Shown piece after piece: positions 42,056 through 52,085 of a stretch of 64,000 bases of DNA. The translations under genes were made by a program, and so were the position numbers. The notes below the pieces were generated by a model, which did not search any database, was not told the origin of the DNA, and saw only the letters and a program-made list of their open reading frames with translations. Each line of letters opens with the position of its first letter. Position 1 is the first letter of the stretch. Origin of the DNA: Antrihabitans stalactiti (GTDB lineage: Bacteria; Actinomycetota; Actinomycetes; Mycobacteriales; Mycobacteriaceae); contig NZ_VCQU01000004.1 in the NCBI RefSeq assembly GCF_012932915.1, positions 62,001-126,000 of the forward strand, read 5' to 3'.

Positions 42056-44242
42056 ATGGCTGACACGACTTCTGCCATCGAATGGGACCGTGATGCCGAC
42101 GGCATCGTCACGTTGACGATGAACGATCCCACGCAGAACGCGAACACGATGAACCAGCTGTTCATCGATTCGTTCCGAACCACTGTGCAGCGGCTGGTCG
42201 ACGAACGATCGACGATCACCGGCGTCGTAGTCACATCGGCGAAGGATGTGTTCTTTGCGGGCGGCGACCTTCACGACATCGTCGAAGCTCGGCCCGAGGA
42301 CGCCGAGGCGATCACGACACGATCGAATGGTCTCAAATCCGTTCTGCGGCAACTCGAAACGCTCGGCGTGCCCGTGGTGGCAGCGATCAACGGTGCAGCT
42401 TTGGGCGGCGGCTACGAGATCGCGCTGTGCTGCCACCATCGAATCGCCCTGGACCGCAAGGGAACCGTCGTCGGCCTTCCGGAAGTAGGGCTCGGCCTGC
42501 TCCCGGGTGGCGGTGGCGTGGTGCGGACCGTGCGGATGTTCGGCGTGCAGGAAGCGCTGACGAATCTGCTCCTGAAGGGCCAGAAGTACAGGCCTGCGGA
42601 CGCGCTCGCCAAGGGCTTGGTGGACGAGGTTGTCGCAACGCCGGAGCAGTTGAACGAGCGCGCGAAAGCGTGGATCACGGCTAATCCCGGTGCTCGCCAG
42701 CGGTTCGACGCCCCTGACTACCGGATCCCCGGTGGAACGCCGAACGTGGCGGACTTCGCAGCGAAACTCCCGGCGCTGCCTGCGGTGCTCCGCAAACAAC
42801 TCAAGGGGTCACCGCTGCCGGCACCACGAAATATCCTCGCCGCAGCCGTGGAAAGCACGCAGGTCGATCTGGACACCGCATTGAAGATCGAGACACAATA
42901 CCTGGTCGATCTGATGACCGGGCAGATTTCGAAAAATATGATCAACGCGTTCTTCTTCGACCAGCAGTCGATCAAGAAGGGCGCCAGTCGTCCGGCCGGC
43001 ATTCCGGTGACCGAGTTCCACAAAGTCGCCGTCCTCGGCGCCGGAATGATGGGTGCGGGCATCGCCTATGTGCAAGCCGTCGCGGGCATGCAGGTGGTCC
43101 TCAAGGACACCACTTTCGAGGCCGCCGACAGAGGCAAGGACTATTCGCGAAAGCTGTTGGACAAGCAGGTAGCTCGAGGCAAGCTCAGCCCGGGAGCACG
43201 CGATCAGATCCTCGCGCGGATCACGCCTACCGCCGACTATGCCGATTGCGCAGGGTCGGATGCGGTCGTCGAGGCTGTCTTCGAGGACCCGGATCTGAAG
43301 CAGCGGGTATTCGGTGACATCGAACCGCTGTTGTCCCCTGATGCGTTACTCGCGTCGAACACTTCGACGCTGCCGATCACCGAACTCGCCCACGGTGTTT
43401 CACGTCCCGAGGGCTTCATCGGCACGCACTTCTTCTCACCGGTCGACAAGATGCCGATCGTCGAGATCGTGGTCGGCGAGAAGACCTCCGATGCCACACT
43501 TGCCAAGGCGATCGACTACACGCTGGCGATCGGCAAGATGCCGATCGTCGTCAACGACAGCCGGGGCTTCTTCACAAGCCGCGTCATCGGCAAGTTCGTC
43601 GACGAAGCATTGGCGATGGTCGGTGAAGGTGTGTCGCCGAGTTCGATCGAGCAGGCCGGTGTGCAGGCGGGCTACCCGTCCGCGCCCCTCCAACTCAACG
43701 ACGAAGTCACTTTGCACCTGCCGCTCGCGGTGCGTGAGTTGACTCGCGCGGCGGTCGAGGCGGACGGGCGAACGTTCGACGAGAACGGTGCGGGTCCGGT
43801 CCTGGCAAAGATGGTGCGCGAATTCGGTCGCAAGAGCCGCGCTTCGGGCGCCGGATTCTACGACTACGGCCCGGACGGTAAGCGGATCGGACTCTGGCCC
43901 GGGCTCGCGGACGCCTTCGATTCCGGATCGCTCGAACTCCCCTTTATCGACATCCAGGAACGCATGCTGTTCGCCGAAGCGATCGACACCGTTAGATGCT
44001 TCGACGAGGGCGTCCTGCGCACGGTCGCCGACGCGAACGTCGGATCGATTCTGGCGATCGGCTTTCCGGCGTGGACTGGCGGCGTCGTGCAGTACGTCAA
44101 CCAGTACGACGGCGGAGTCGCCGGGTTCGTCGCACGGGCGCGTGAACTCGCGCAGCGATATGGCGACCGGTTCACCCCACCGGAATCGTTGGTCGAGCAG
44201 GCTCGAACCGCTCAGCCCTACCAGCCGTCGGCGACGGCGTGA
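42056..44242 (+). CDS. fadB: multifunctional FadB: enoyl-CoA hydratase / 3-hydroxyacyl-CoA dehydrogenase
   Basis: 728 aa. N-terminal crotonase domain (about 1-190; NGAALGGGYEIALCCHHRI, GLPEVGLGLLPGGGG) and C-terminal hydroxyacyl-CoA dehydrogenase (NAD motif VLGAGMMGAGIAYVQA near 325; substrate motif GTHFFSPVDKMPIVEIV). It acts with the thiolase just upstream to complete beta-oxidation cycles on the degraded substrate. The stop TGA overlaps the next ATG. Confidence 0.95.
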   Translation: MADTTSAIEWDRDADGIVTLTMNDPTQNANTMNQLFIDSFRTTVQRLVDERSTITGVVVTSAKDVFFAGGDLHDIVEARPEDAEAITTRSNGLKSVLRQLETLGVPVVAAINGAALGGGYEIALCCHHRIALDRKGTVVGLPEVGLGLLPGGGGVVRTVRMFGVQEALTNLLLKGQKYRPADALAKGLVDEVVATPEQLNERAKAWITANPGARQRFDAPDYRIPGGTPNVADFAAKLPALPAVLRKQLKGSPLPAPRNILAAAVESTQVDLDTALKIETQYLVDLMTGQISKNMINAFFFDQQSIKKGASRPAGIPVTEFHKVAVLGAGMMGAGIAYVQAVAGMQVVLKDTTFEAADRGKDYSRKLLDKQVARGKLSPGARDQILARITPTADYADCAGSDAVVEAVFEDPDLKQRVFGDIEPLLSPDALLASNTSTLPITELAHGVSRPEGFIGTHFFSPVDKMPIVEIVVGEKTSDATLAKAIDYTLAIGKMPIVVNDSRGFFTSRVIGKFVDEALAMVGEGVSPSSIEQAGVQAGYPSAPLQLNDEVTLHLPLAVRELTRAAVEADGRTFDENGAGPVLAKMVREFGRKSRASGAGFYDYGPDGKRIGLWPGLADAFDSGSLELPFIDIQERMLFAEAIDTVRCFDEGVLRTVADANVGSILAIGFPAWTGGVVQYVNQYDGGVAGFVARARELAQRYGDRFTPPESLVEQARTAQPYQPSATA

Positions 44243-45102
44243 TGGAGTATCGGACCATCACGTGCGATGTCGCCGAAGGCATCGCAACGATCGCGCTGAA
44301 TCGTCCGGATCACCGCAACGGGTTCACCGTGACAATGGCCGACGAACTCGCCGCGGCGCTGACCGCGGTCGACACCGACGACGATGTCCGCGTGGTGGTG
44401 CTCACCGGCAACGGCGACCACTTCTGTGTCGGGATGGACATGACCGGCGGCAGCATCCCCGAAGACGACCCGTCGGTGCCAGGCTGGGTCGAGCCCGCGA
44501 CCCGAGTCGCCCGGCCGATGTACCAACTAACCAAGCCGGTCATTGCCGCAGTGCACGGTGCCGCAGTCGGGGTCGGGGCCACGATGCTGCTGCCCGCGGA
44601 CTTCCGCCTCGCCGCCGAGGACGCACGGTTCGGATTCGTCTTCAGCCGTCGCGGCCTGTTCCCCGAAGGCGGCTCGTTGTGGTTCCTGCCGCGCATCGTC
44701 GGCCTCGCCAAAGCCAAGGAATGGATGGTAAGCGGGCGTGTCTTCGACGCTCACGAAGCGCTCGCAGCAGGTTTGGTCAGCGCCGTCTACTCTCCCGACG
44801 ACCTGTTCGACCGCACCTACGAGCTCGCTCGCGACATCGTCCGTTCGACTGCACCGGTGTCGGTCGCGGTCATTCGACGCGCGCTCGTCGAAGTGGCAGC
44901 GGCGCCATCACCCGAGACGGCGTTCGCACTCGACGGACAGCTGGTCGCACACGCGTCCACCAGTTCGGATCTCGCAGAAGGCGTCGCGTCGTTCATCGAC
45001 AAACGACCGCCACGGTTCCCCGGCCGCGTCTCCACCGACCTGCCGGGCTTCCTCCCCTGGCTGCAGGCTTCGCCGCGAGGAGACTGCTATGGACTTTCGT
45101 GA
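44242..45102 (+). CDS. enoyl-CoA hydratase
   Basis: 286 aa crotonase. HFCVGMDMTGG and HGAAVGVGATMLLPADFRLA (oxyanion elements) and FSRRGLFPEGGSLWFLPR. Actinobacterial hydratases with this insertion and RRGLFPEGGS segment accept ring or branched enoyl-CoAs. Start ATG 44242 overlaps the FadB stop; GTG 44239 is possible. It overlaps the next gene by 14 bases. Confidence 0.9.
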   Translation: MEYRTITCDVAEGIATIALNRPDHRNGFTVTMADELAAALTAVDTDDDVRVVVLTGNGDHFCVGMDMTGGSIPEDDPSVPGWVEPATRVARPMYQLTKPVIAAVHGAAVGVGATMLLPADFRLAAEDARFGFVFSRRGLFPEGGSLWFLPRIVGLAKAKEWMVSGRVFDAHEALAAGLVSAVYSPDDLFDRTYELARDIVRSTAPVSVAVIRRALVEVAAAPSPETAFALDGQLVAHASTSSDLAEGVASFIDKRPPRFPGRVSTDLPGFLPWLQASPRGDCYGLS

Positions 45103-46225
45103 CAGTCCCGCCGAGGCCGAGTTCCGGGCGCAGCTACGAGAGTGGTTGCAGCGCAACGCGCCGGGCGCCGGTCGAGGGTGGAGCCGGGCACTCTACGATG
45201 CGGGTTACGCCGGGCTGACCTGGCCGCGTGAATACGGTGGCGGAGGCCTCACACCGAACTTCGAAGCGATCTATCACGAGGAAGCCGCCGCGGCCAACGT
45301 GCCGACACCGATCAACTTCATCGGTCTGAACATCGCCGGACCCACGATCATCGCCTGGGGCACCGACGAGCAAAAGCGACGTTTCCTGCCGCCGCTGCTG
45401 TCGGGCGAACAGGTGTGGTGCCAAGGTTTCTCCGAGCCCGAAGCCGGCTCCGACCTCGCTGGGGCCCGCACCCGGGCGGTCCGCGACGGCGATCACTGGG
45501 TGGTCAACGGACAGAAGGTCTGGTCGTCGCTCGCGCACGTCGCGGACTGGTGTGTGCTGCTCGCCCGGACCGATCCCGACGTTGCCAAACACGCCGGATT
45601 GTCGTACCTGCTCGTCGACATGCGTTCCCCCGGTGTGGAAGTGCGGCCGTTGCGCCAACTCACCGGAGAGAGCGAGTTCAACGAGATCTTCTTCACCGAC
45701 GTGCGCGTGCCCGCCGACCTGATGCTCGGGCAACCCGGTGACGGCTGGAAGGTAGCGATGACCACATTGCAGCACGAGCGCGGCACGGCAGCATTGCCGC
45801 TTGCCGCCGACCTGCAAGCGAAATTGCACCACCTTCTGGTGCTGTCGAGCCAGGCTCGCCCGGACGGATCGGTGCCGAGCGCGGATCCGCTGGTTCGGCA
45901 GGCGATCGCGCGTGAATGGGTCACCACCCAAGCCCTGCGGTTCACCAACTACCGGTCGCTGACCGCGCTGCTGCACGACGGCGCACCCGGCCCCGAGGCG
46001 ATGATCACCAGACTCGCCTGGTCGCAGGCGAATCAACGACTGACTCGGCTGGCCCTCGACGTTCAAGGCGCCTACGCCGCCATCGACGGCGACGACGCCG
46101 ACTGGCACGGCTACTGGCAGCACGAGCAACTACGCAGCCGCGGCAACACGATCGAAGGGGGCACCGCGGAAATTCAACGCAACGTCATCGCCGAACGCGT
46201 ACTCAACCTGCCTCGGGGACGTTAG
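45089..46225 (+). CDS. acyl-CoA dehydrogenase (alpha-like subunit)
   Basis: 378 aa. YGGGGLTPNFEAIYHEEAAAANV, QGFSEPEAGSDLAGARTRAV and the C-terminal GGTAEIQRNVIAERVLNLPRG are present. It is followed after eight bases by a shorter, divergent partner. This arrangement matches heterotetrameric dehydrogenases of steroid side-chain degradation (ChsE1-ChsE2 type), where one subunit carries the catalytic base. GAGG precedes the ATG. Confidence 0.9.
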   Translation: MDFRDSPAEAEFRAQLREWLQRNAPGAGRGWSRALYDAGYAGLTWPREYGGGGLTPNFEAIYHEEAAAANVPTPINFIGLNIAGPTIIAWGTDEQKRRFLPPLLSGEQVWCQGFSEPEAGSDLAGARTRAVRDGDHWVVNGQKVWSSLAHVADWCVLLARTDPDVAKHAGLSYLLVDMRSPGVEVRPLRQLTGESEFNEIFFTDVRVPADLMLGQPGDGWKVAMTTLQHERGTAALPLAADLQAKLHHLLVLSSQARPDGSVPSADPLVRQAIAREWVTTQALRFTNYRSLTALLHDGAPGPEAMITRLAWSQANQRLTRLALDVQGAYAAIDGDDADWHGYWQHEQLRSRGNTIEGGTAEIQRNVIAERVLNLPRGR

Positions 46226-46233
46226 GAGTCACC

Positions 46234-47292
46234 ATGGATTTCGCACTCACCAAGGAGCAGGATTTTCTGCGCACCTCGGCCCGCAACTACCTCGGCAAGC
46301 GACGGCCGATCGCGACAAACATCGTTGCGGCCGAACAGAATTCACCCAATTGGCTGGGCGAGCAGTGGCATGAACTTTGCGAACTCGGCTGGCTCGACCC
46401 AGACCTCGAACTGCTCGATCAGGTGATCCTCGCCGAAGAGACGGCGGCCGAACTTCTACCAGGACTTCTGTTTTCAACAGTCGCACTGTCGTGGTCCACC
46501 CTCACCGCCGCCGGCAAGCTGGCCGAGCTCACCACAGGGCTCACGCGGCCCGCGTTCGCCTGGGCCGAATCCGAGCGCGGTACAGGGCTGCGCTCCGGCA
46601 AGCCCATCGCCACTGCCCTTGCCGCGGACGGCACTGTCACCGGCCGAAAAGTGCTGGTGCCGGATGCGATGTGGGCCGATTCGTTCCTCGTGCTCGCCGA
46701 CGGACGAGGTGGGCCATCGATCGTGCGCGTTGCGGCGTCGAATGCTCTCGTCCGCGCCCTGTCGACCAGCGATCACACGCGACCACTGGGCACCGTCGAA
46801 TTCGAGCGGGCACCATCGACGCCCCTGTTGACTGGCGCCGAAGTCGGGAACGTGCTGAGCGACACCGAGCTTCGCGCATTCGTCATCGCTGCGGCGGAGT
46901 CGCTCGGCATCGCCAGCAGGGCGCTGCGCATCGGTGTCGAGCATGCCCGCGATCGCACCCAGTTCGGGCGGCCCATCGGTAGTTACCAAGGCGTCTCGCA
47001 CGCCCTCGTCGACAGCCACGCACACCTCGAACTCGCCCGTTCGCTGACCTACTGGGCGGCAACCGCTGTGCGAGTCGGCGATCCACTGGCCCGCGCAGCC
47101 TGTGCAGCAGCGAAATCCTCGGCGTCAACAGCCGCTCTCTCGGCCTGCGAAAACGCAATTCAGGTGTGCGGCGGACTAGGCATGACCTGGGAACACCCGC
47201 TGCACCGACTCTACAAACGCGCGCGCTGGCTTGGATCGTTCCTCGTCGGCGAGAGCGACCTGCTCGCCCTGATCGCTGCGGAGATCGTGTGA
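46234..47292 (+). CDS. acyl-CoA dehydrogenase (beta-like subunit)
   Basis: 352 aa, shorter and more divergent than its neighbour, ending IQVCGGLGMTWEHPLHRLYKRARWLGS...AAEIV. The middle domain lacks the usual SEPxAGSD stretch, and the loop has SERGTGLRSGKP. This is typical of the second subunit of heteromeric acyl-CoA dehydrogenases. GGAG lies ten bases before the ATG. Confidence 0.88.
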   Translation: MDFALTKEQDFLRTSARNYLGKRRPIATNIVAAEQNSPNWLGEQWHELCELGWLDPDLELLDQVILAEETAAELLPGLLFSTVALSWSTLTAAGKLAELTTGLTRPAFAWAESERGTGLRSGKPIATALAADGTVTGRKVLVPDAMWADSFLVLADGRGGPSIVRVAASNALVRALSTSDHTRPLGTVEFERAPSTPLLTGAEVGNVLSDTELRAFVIAAAESLGIASRALRIGVEHARDRTQFGRPIGSYQGVSHALVDSHAHLELARSLTYWAATAVRVGDPLARAACAAAKSSASTAALSACENAIQVCGGLGMTWEHPLHRLYKRARWLGSFLVGESDLLALIAAEIV

Positions 47293-47350
47293 CCGGCCCA
47301 AGTCGAACGCGAACCGAATCGAATCGAACAGAAAGTCGAGAAATCCACTG

Positions 47351-48532
47351 ATGACGACGAAAGAACAAGCGCTGCCATCCATTCCGTTGATGTCGACCCC
47401 CGAGATCGCGGCCATTCGCGAATCGGTCCGAGCGATTGCTGGACGCCACGGCTGGAGTTACTACCAGGAGACCGGCCGAAAATACGAAGCGCCGACCAAG
47501 GTGTTGTCTGCGCTTGCGTCGGGCGGCTTTCTCGGCGTGCACCTTCCGGCGGAGTACGGCGGGGGCGGGCTCGGCTTGTCCGAGTTGGCCGTCGTCGCCG
47601 AAGAGGCCGCCGCAGCAGGCTGCCCATTGAACACGATGATCGTGCAAGCGATTGCCGGATCAGTCCTCGCTCGGCACGGCACGGCGGAGCAGCGTGCTCA
47701 ATGGCTTCCCGGGCTGGCGAGCGGCGAGGTGACATTCGCCTTCGCGATCACCGAACCCGACGCGGGGTCGAACGCACACAACATCACTACAGTGGCACGC
47801 CGAGAAGGCGATCGCTATGTGATGCGCGGCCAAAAGACGTTCTGCTCGGGCGCCGACCGCGCCGACGCGATTCTGCTCGTCGCCCGGACCGGAACCCACG
47901 ACCGCAGCGGGAACGGCTTGCTTTCCCTGTTCATTGTGGATCCGAAGGCGCCCGGGTTGACGATGCAGCACATCCCGACCGCGCCGATGTTGAGCACCAA
48001 GTCGTTTCAGCTGTTCCTGGACGACGTCGAGGTCGCGACAGATCAACTCGTCGGCACCCGTGACGAGGGTTGGCGGCCGCTATTCGACGGCCTGAACCCA
48101 GAACGAATCATGGCGTCAGCCACCTCCAACGGAATCGCGCGCTTCGCGCTCGACGCGGCGGCGCGGTATGCGCGGGAGCGCAGTGTGTGGTCGACGCCGA
48201 TCGGTGCGCACCAGGGCATCGCTCATCCGCTCGCCGAAGCGAAGGTCGAACTGGAGCTTGCCCGGTTGATGACGGCGAAGGCAGCCGCCTGCTTCGATGC
48301 CGGCGTCGACGCGGGTGAGGCGGCGAACATGGCGAAGATGGCGAGCGCGGATGCTGCAGTCCGGTGTGTCGACCAGTCCATCCAGACCCACGGTGGCACG
48401 GGCTTCGCCCTCGCGACCGGGTTGACCGACGCGTACTGGGTCGCGCGAGTTGCCCAGACCGTTCCGGTGTCGCGGGAGATGGTGCTCAACTTCGTCGCTC
48501 AGCATTCGCTCGGCCTGCCGAGGTCGTACTGA
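47351..48532 (+). CDS. acyl-CoA dehydrogenase
   Basis: 393 aa, complete. YGGGGLGLSELAVVAEEAAAAG, AFAITEPDAGSNAHNI and YVMRGQKTFCSGADRADAIL mark the family. A third dehydrogenase in the operon implies at least two rounds of dehydrogenation on different chain parts. It precedes the Ltp-like pair by one base. Confidence 0.92.
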   Translation: MTTKEQALPSIPLMSTPEIAAIRESVRAIAGRHGWSYYQETGRKYEAPTKVLSALASGGFLGVHLPAEYGGGGLGLSELAVVAEEAAAAGCPLNTMIVQAIAGSVLARHGTAEQRAQWLPGLASGEVTFAFAITEPDAGSNAHNITTVARREGDRYVMRGQKTFCSGADRADAILLVARTGTHDRSGNGLLSLFIVDPKAPGLTMQHIPTAPMLSTKSFQLFLDDVEVATDQLVGTRDEGWRPLFDGLNPERIMASATSNGIARFALDAAARYARERSVWSTPIGAHQGIAHPLAEAKVELELARLMTAKAAACFDAGVDAGEAANMAKMASADAAVRCVDQSIQTHGGTGFALATGLTDAYWVARVAQTVPVSREMVLNFVAQHSLGLPRSY

Positions 48533-48533
48533 T

Positions 48534-49655
48534 ATGAGGGACGATGCAGTGATCATCGGCGCGTGTGAGGTCGGGCTCTCGGCCGACTACTCGGGCTCCT
48601 GCGACGAAATGGTGTTCGAGGCTGTCGCCGGGGCGCTGCGCGACGCGGGCCTGAACAAGTCCGACATCGGCTTGTCGGTGGTGGCTTCCTACGACCTTTT
48701 CGACGGATCTGCGTTCTCGAACAGTCTGACCACACCGGCTGCGGCAGGCTGGCTGACCAACGAGTACCGGCTCGAGGACGACTCCGGCGTCGCCTTGATC
48801 AGCGCGTCCGCTGCGATCCGATCAGGTGCCGTCGACGCAGCCGTCGTGGTAGGGATGCACCAGCCCCCCACACGGAGCAACGACGCGTGGAATGCGCTGC
48901 GCTTCGCAGATGCGGCGTCGGCGCTGTCGTTCGGCGCCCTGTACGAACGTCCGATCGGGTTGACGGCATCGATTGCGACAGCACAGCACGCGGCCCGCAG
49001 GGTCGCGACAAGCGCCGCTACCGTCGAACATTTCGCCGAGGTCGCCGCAGCCGAAATCTCCACGGGGGCATGCGGTCCGCGCACGGCGCGGGCGGCATCG
49101 GTGACGGCCGAGCAAGTGCTCGCCGCCCGCGTTGTCGCAACGCCGTTGACCGAGCTGATGCTGCCGGCTCCGGCAGCGGGTGCGGTCGCGATCGTGCTCA
49201 CGTCTGCGACGCGCGCCCGAATGTGCAGACACCCCCGCGCGATCCTCCGCGGTTCCGGCGTCTCCAACGGTGGTGCACCTGGGGGGCGCGAATGGCTCGT
49301 CGAGCCAGAAGCCGCAACCCGCCGTGCCGCAAAGGCTGCATACCGTCAGGCCGGCATTACCGATCCGGCGAGCGCGTTCGACGTGGCCGAGTTCACCGCG
49401 ATCTCGCCGGCAATGGTCGAACCACTCTGCGACTCGCTCGGACTTCGCACCAACGGCGTCGTAAGGAATCCATCCGGCGGCGCCAGAAGCTGTTATCCGG
49501 GCGCCGCGAATGGGGCGTTGCGGGTGGTGGAGTGCCTCGACTGGCTCGAACGTCACGGCCGGCGGGGTAGTCGCGCGTTGTCGCACAGCGTCGACAACCT
49601 GACAGGGCCGATCAGCGCCACGTCGACGGTTCACGTTTTGGAGCGGTTCTCATGA
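48534..49655 (+). CDS. Ltp-like thiolase-fold protein (non-catalytic-looking)
   Basis: 373 aa. The thiolase fold is recognisable (VIIGACEVGLSADYS... and the C-terminal NPSGGARSCYPGAANGALRVVECL). The segment holding the usual catalytic Cys has only GVALISASAAIRSGAV, and the His loop is changed. It overlaps the second Ltp-like gene by four bases. The two probably form a heteromeric thiolase or aldolase. Confidence 0.8.
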   Translation: MRDDAVIIGACEVGLSADYSGSCDEMVFEAVAGALRDAGLNKSDIGLSVVASYDLFDGSAFSNSLTTPAAAGWLTNEYRLEDDSGVALISASAAIRSGAVDAAVVVGMHQPPTRSNDAWNALRFADAASALSFGALYERPIGLTASIATAQHAARRVATSAATVEHFAEVAAAEISTGACGPRTARAASVTAEQVLAARVVATPLTELMLPAPAAGAVAIVLTSATRARMCRHPRAILRGSGVSNGGAPGGREWLVEPEAATRRAAKAAYRQAGITDPASAFDVAEFTAISPAMVEPLCDSLGLRTNGVVRNPSGGARSCYPGAANGALRVVECLDWLERHGRRGSRALSHSVDNLTGPISATSTVHVLERFS

Positions 49656-50824
49656 ACGACGTCATGATCGCAGGTGTCGGGTTCACCGAAGCAATGGCTG
49701 CCCATCGACGAGTTGAATCCAGAGCTGAATTATGCCGCGAGGCCGCCCATGCGGCACTCGACCATGCAGGCAGCAGTCGAGGTGCGGTGGATGCACTTGT
49801 GGTCGGGCAGATCGACGGTCTCGAACCCACCAACGTCGGCGGCAGGCACATTGCCGCGCAATTGGGGTTCGGTCCGCTTCCCGTCTTCTTCGTTTCGTGC
49901 GGTGGAGCAACCGGCGCAACGCTTCCACAAGTGGCGCGCGACCTGGTCGGCGCCGGTGACTACGAATCAGTCCTGTGCATCGGGCCGCCGACCTTCGACG
50001 GAGTGATCGACTTCCAGAAGACACTCAACCGAGTCTTCGCGGCGACCGACCCCCCGCTAGGGATCGGTTCGGTCCATGTCGGCGCCGCTATCGCCTCCGC
50101 GTACCAACGGCGGTACGGCGTCACGACCGAGGACATCGCGCTCGTCGCTGTCAAAGCCCACGACAATGCTGCTGCCAATCCGTATGCGCACCTGCGGAAT
50201 CGGACAACTGTTGCGGATGTGCTCACGACCCCGCTGGTTGCGTCGCCCCTTCATGTGGGAATGGTCTGCCCAGTGTCGTCGTCGAGTGCCGCGTTACTCG
50301 TCACCTCGGCCGAACGCGCGCGCAAGTTGCGAAACCCGTTGGTGCGGTTGCGCGCCATCGAGTCGAACGCCGATACCGGCAGGCTGTCGGGGCGCCCAGG
50401 ACTGGCGGACATGCAGAGTCTCGCGGTACTGGCACGCCGGGTGTTTCGTGCTGCCGGCGTCACCGATCCCCGGCACGACATCGACGTCCTGGAGCTGTTC
50501 GCTCCCTACGCCGCCTTCGAGTTGATGCAGTACGAGGCGCTCGGCCTGTGCCCGCCGGGCGCGGCGGGACAGTTGCTCCGCAGCGGCGCGACCGGCGCAG
50601 GTGGCGACATCCCAGTCAACCTGTCAGGTGGACCACTGTGCACCAACGCCGGCGTTGCCGCTGAACTCGCGCCGTTCGGCTACGTCGCCCTGCAATTGAT
50701 GGAGCAAGCGGTCGGCGAACAGGCAACAGACGCCCGGCGCGGCGCAGCGCATTCGATGGGCTCGTCCTGGTTCATGTGCAACACCCTCGGCGTGCTGGAG
50801 CGCGTCGAAGACCGAATCGCGTGA
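49652..50824 (+). CDS. Ltp-like thiolase/aldolase subunit
   Basis: 390 aa. FFVSCGGATGATLPQVARDLVGAG has a Cys near the catalytic position; C-terminal NLSGGPLCTNAGVAAE. Family members (Ltp2 group) with a DUF35 partner cleave beta-hydroxyacyl-CoA by retro-aldol chemistry. It overlaps the gene before, and the DUF35 gene follows after 11 bases, giving a three-subunit set. Confidence 0.83.
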   Translation: MNDVMIAGVGFTEAMAAHRRVESRAELCREAAHAALDHAGSSRGAVDALVVGQIDGLEPTNVGGRHIAAQLGFGPLPVFFVSCGGATGATLPQVARDLVGAGDYESVLCIGPPTFDGVIDFQKTLNRVFAATDPPLGIGSVHVGAAIASAYQRRYGVTTEDIALVAVKAHDNAAANPYAHLRNRTTVADVLTTPLVASPLHVGMVCPVSSSSAALLVTSAERARKLRNPLVRLRAIESNADTGRLSGRPGLADMQSLAVLARRVFRAAGVTDPRHDIDVLELFAPYAAFELMQYEALGLCPPGAAGQLLRSGATGAGGDIPVNLSGGPLCTNAGVAAELAPFGYVALQLMEQAVGEQATDARRGAAHSMGSSWFMCNTLGVLERVEDRIA

Positions 50825-50835
50825 AGGAGATAGCG

Positions 50836-51297
50836 ATGACGACCGAATTGCCGACGGCCATCGAGGTCCGCTGGGACATCGACTTCCGGGTAAAGATCGG
50901 CGCAACTGCCGGGAAGTTCCTTGCCGGCCTTCGTGACCGGCGGATCCGCGGCACGCGGTGCAGCCGATGCAACTGGGTGTACGTCCCGGCGCAGAGTTAC
51001 TGCGAGCGGTGTCTCGAACCCGCCGACGAGTGGGTCGACGTCGCGACCTCGGGAGTGCTCGACAGCTTCACCGTCGTCCACCTCGCGCCTGGTGGGCCGC
51101 CTCCCCCGTTCGTCCTCGGCTCGATTCACCTCGATGGTGCAGACGGACTGTTGCAGCACTACGTCGGCGGTGTGGAATTCGACGACACCGGCCGTCCGAT
51201 GCACCTTCAACCAGGTCAGCGCGTCGAGGCCGTGTGGAAACCCGAACGATCCGGCAGCATCCTCGACATCGAGCACTTTGTTGCGGTGACGCGGTGA
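50836..51297 (+). CDS. DUF35 OB-fold/zinc-ribbon protein
   Basis: 153 aa. Zinc ribbon CSRCNWVYVPAQSYCERC and an OB fold (SGVLDSFTVVHLAPGG...FVLGSIHLDGADGLL). It should act with the two Ltp-like proteins just upstream, as in ChsH2-Ltp2. GTG start of the next gene overlaps its stop. ATG 50836 follows AAGGAGATAGCG. Confidence 0.85.
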   Translation: MTTELPTAIEVRWDIDFRVKIGATAGKFLAGLRDRRIRGTRCSRCNWVYVPAQSYCERCLEPADEWVDVATSGVLDSFTVVHLAPGGPPPPFVLGSIHLDGADGLLQHYVGGVEFDDTGRPMHLQPGQRVEAVWKPERSGSILDIEHFVAVTR

Positions 51298-52076
51298 ACG
51301 ACGAAACCGGTTTGGCTCCAGTGCTCTACGAGACTCGGGGTCGGGTCGCGATCATCACGCTCAACAGGCCTGCCAAACACAACTCGCTCACGCCCGAAGT
51401 GCTCGAACTCCTTGCGCGCCATGCCGAGGCCGCGCAGCACGACCACCATGTTCGAGCCATCGTCGTGACCGGCACCGGCGACCGGGCGTTCTGCGCCGGC
51501 GGTGACCTGGCAGAGCTCATCCCGCAGGTCGCATCAGGCGCAGTCGCCGTCGTCCCCGACCCCGCCAAACGGTTCTTCAGTGACATCTTCAAACCCGTCA
51601 TCGCTGCGGTCAACGGACTGTGTATCGCCGGTGGCCTCGAGATCATGCTCGGCACCGACCTGCGGATCGCCGCTTCGCACGCCACATTTGGGCTCGGCGA
51701 GGTGCGGTGGGGCGTCATCCCTGCAGCTGGATCCCACGTTCGGCTTCCTCGGCAGATCCCCTGGGCGATCGCGATGCAGATGCTGCTCACGGCGACCCCC
51801 ATCAATGCGGCACGCGCATACGAAGTCGGCTTGGTCAACGAGATCGTCGAAGGCCCAGCAGTACTCGAACGCGCGATCCAGCTTGCGAACGAAATCGCCG
51901 ACAACGCACCCCTGGCAGTCGAGACCGCGAAGGAGATCGCCGTACGGGCACTCGCGCTCGAACCGGCATTCGCGCTGGAACACGCACTCGCTGAACGTGT
52001 TCTGCGCAGCGACGACGCGCGTGAAGGACCACGCGCGTTCACCGAGCGACGCCAACCCAACTGGTCCGGACACTAG
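51294..52076 (+). CDS. enoyl-CoA hydratase
   Basis: 260 aa from GTG. AFCAGGDLAELIPQ, NGLCIAGGLEIMLGTDLRIA and GLGEVRWGVIPAAGSHVRLPR. Most similar in layout to the cluster I hydratase at 15222, including the C-terminal DDAREGPRAFTERRQPNWSGH, so the two clusters contain related modules. Confidence 0.9.
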   Translation: MNDETGLAPVLYETRGRVAIITLNRPAKHNSLTPEVLELLARHAEAAQHDHHVRAIVVTGTGDRAFCAGGDLAELIPQVASGAVAVVPDPAKRFFSDIFKPVIAAVNGLCIAGGLEIMLGTDLRIAASHATFGLGEVRWGVIPAAGSHVRLPRQIPWAIAMQMLLTATPINAARAYEVGLVNEIVEGPAVLERAIQLANEIADNAPLAVETAKEIAVRALALEPAFALEHALAERVLRSDDAREGPRAFTERRQPNWSGH

Positions 52077-52085
52077 GAGAACACC

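Noticed and set aside
46234-47292. Divergent acyl-CoA dehydrogenase as a degraded pseudogene
   Set aside because: The frame is intact, the length is normal for beta subunits of heteromeric dehydrogenases, and it is tightly coupled to its partner.
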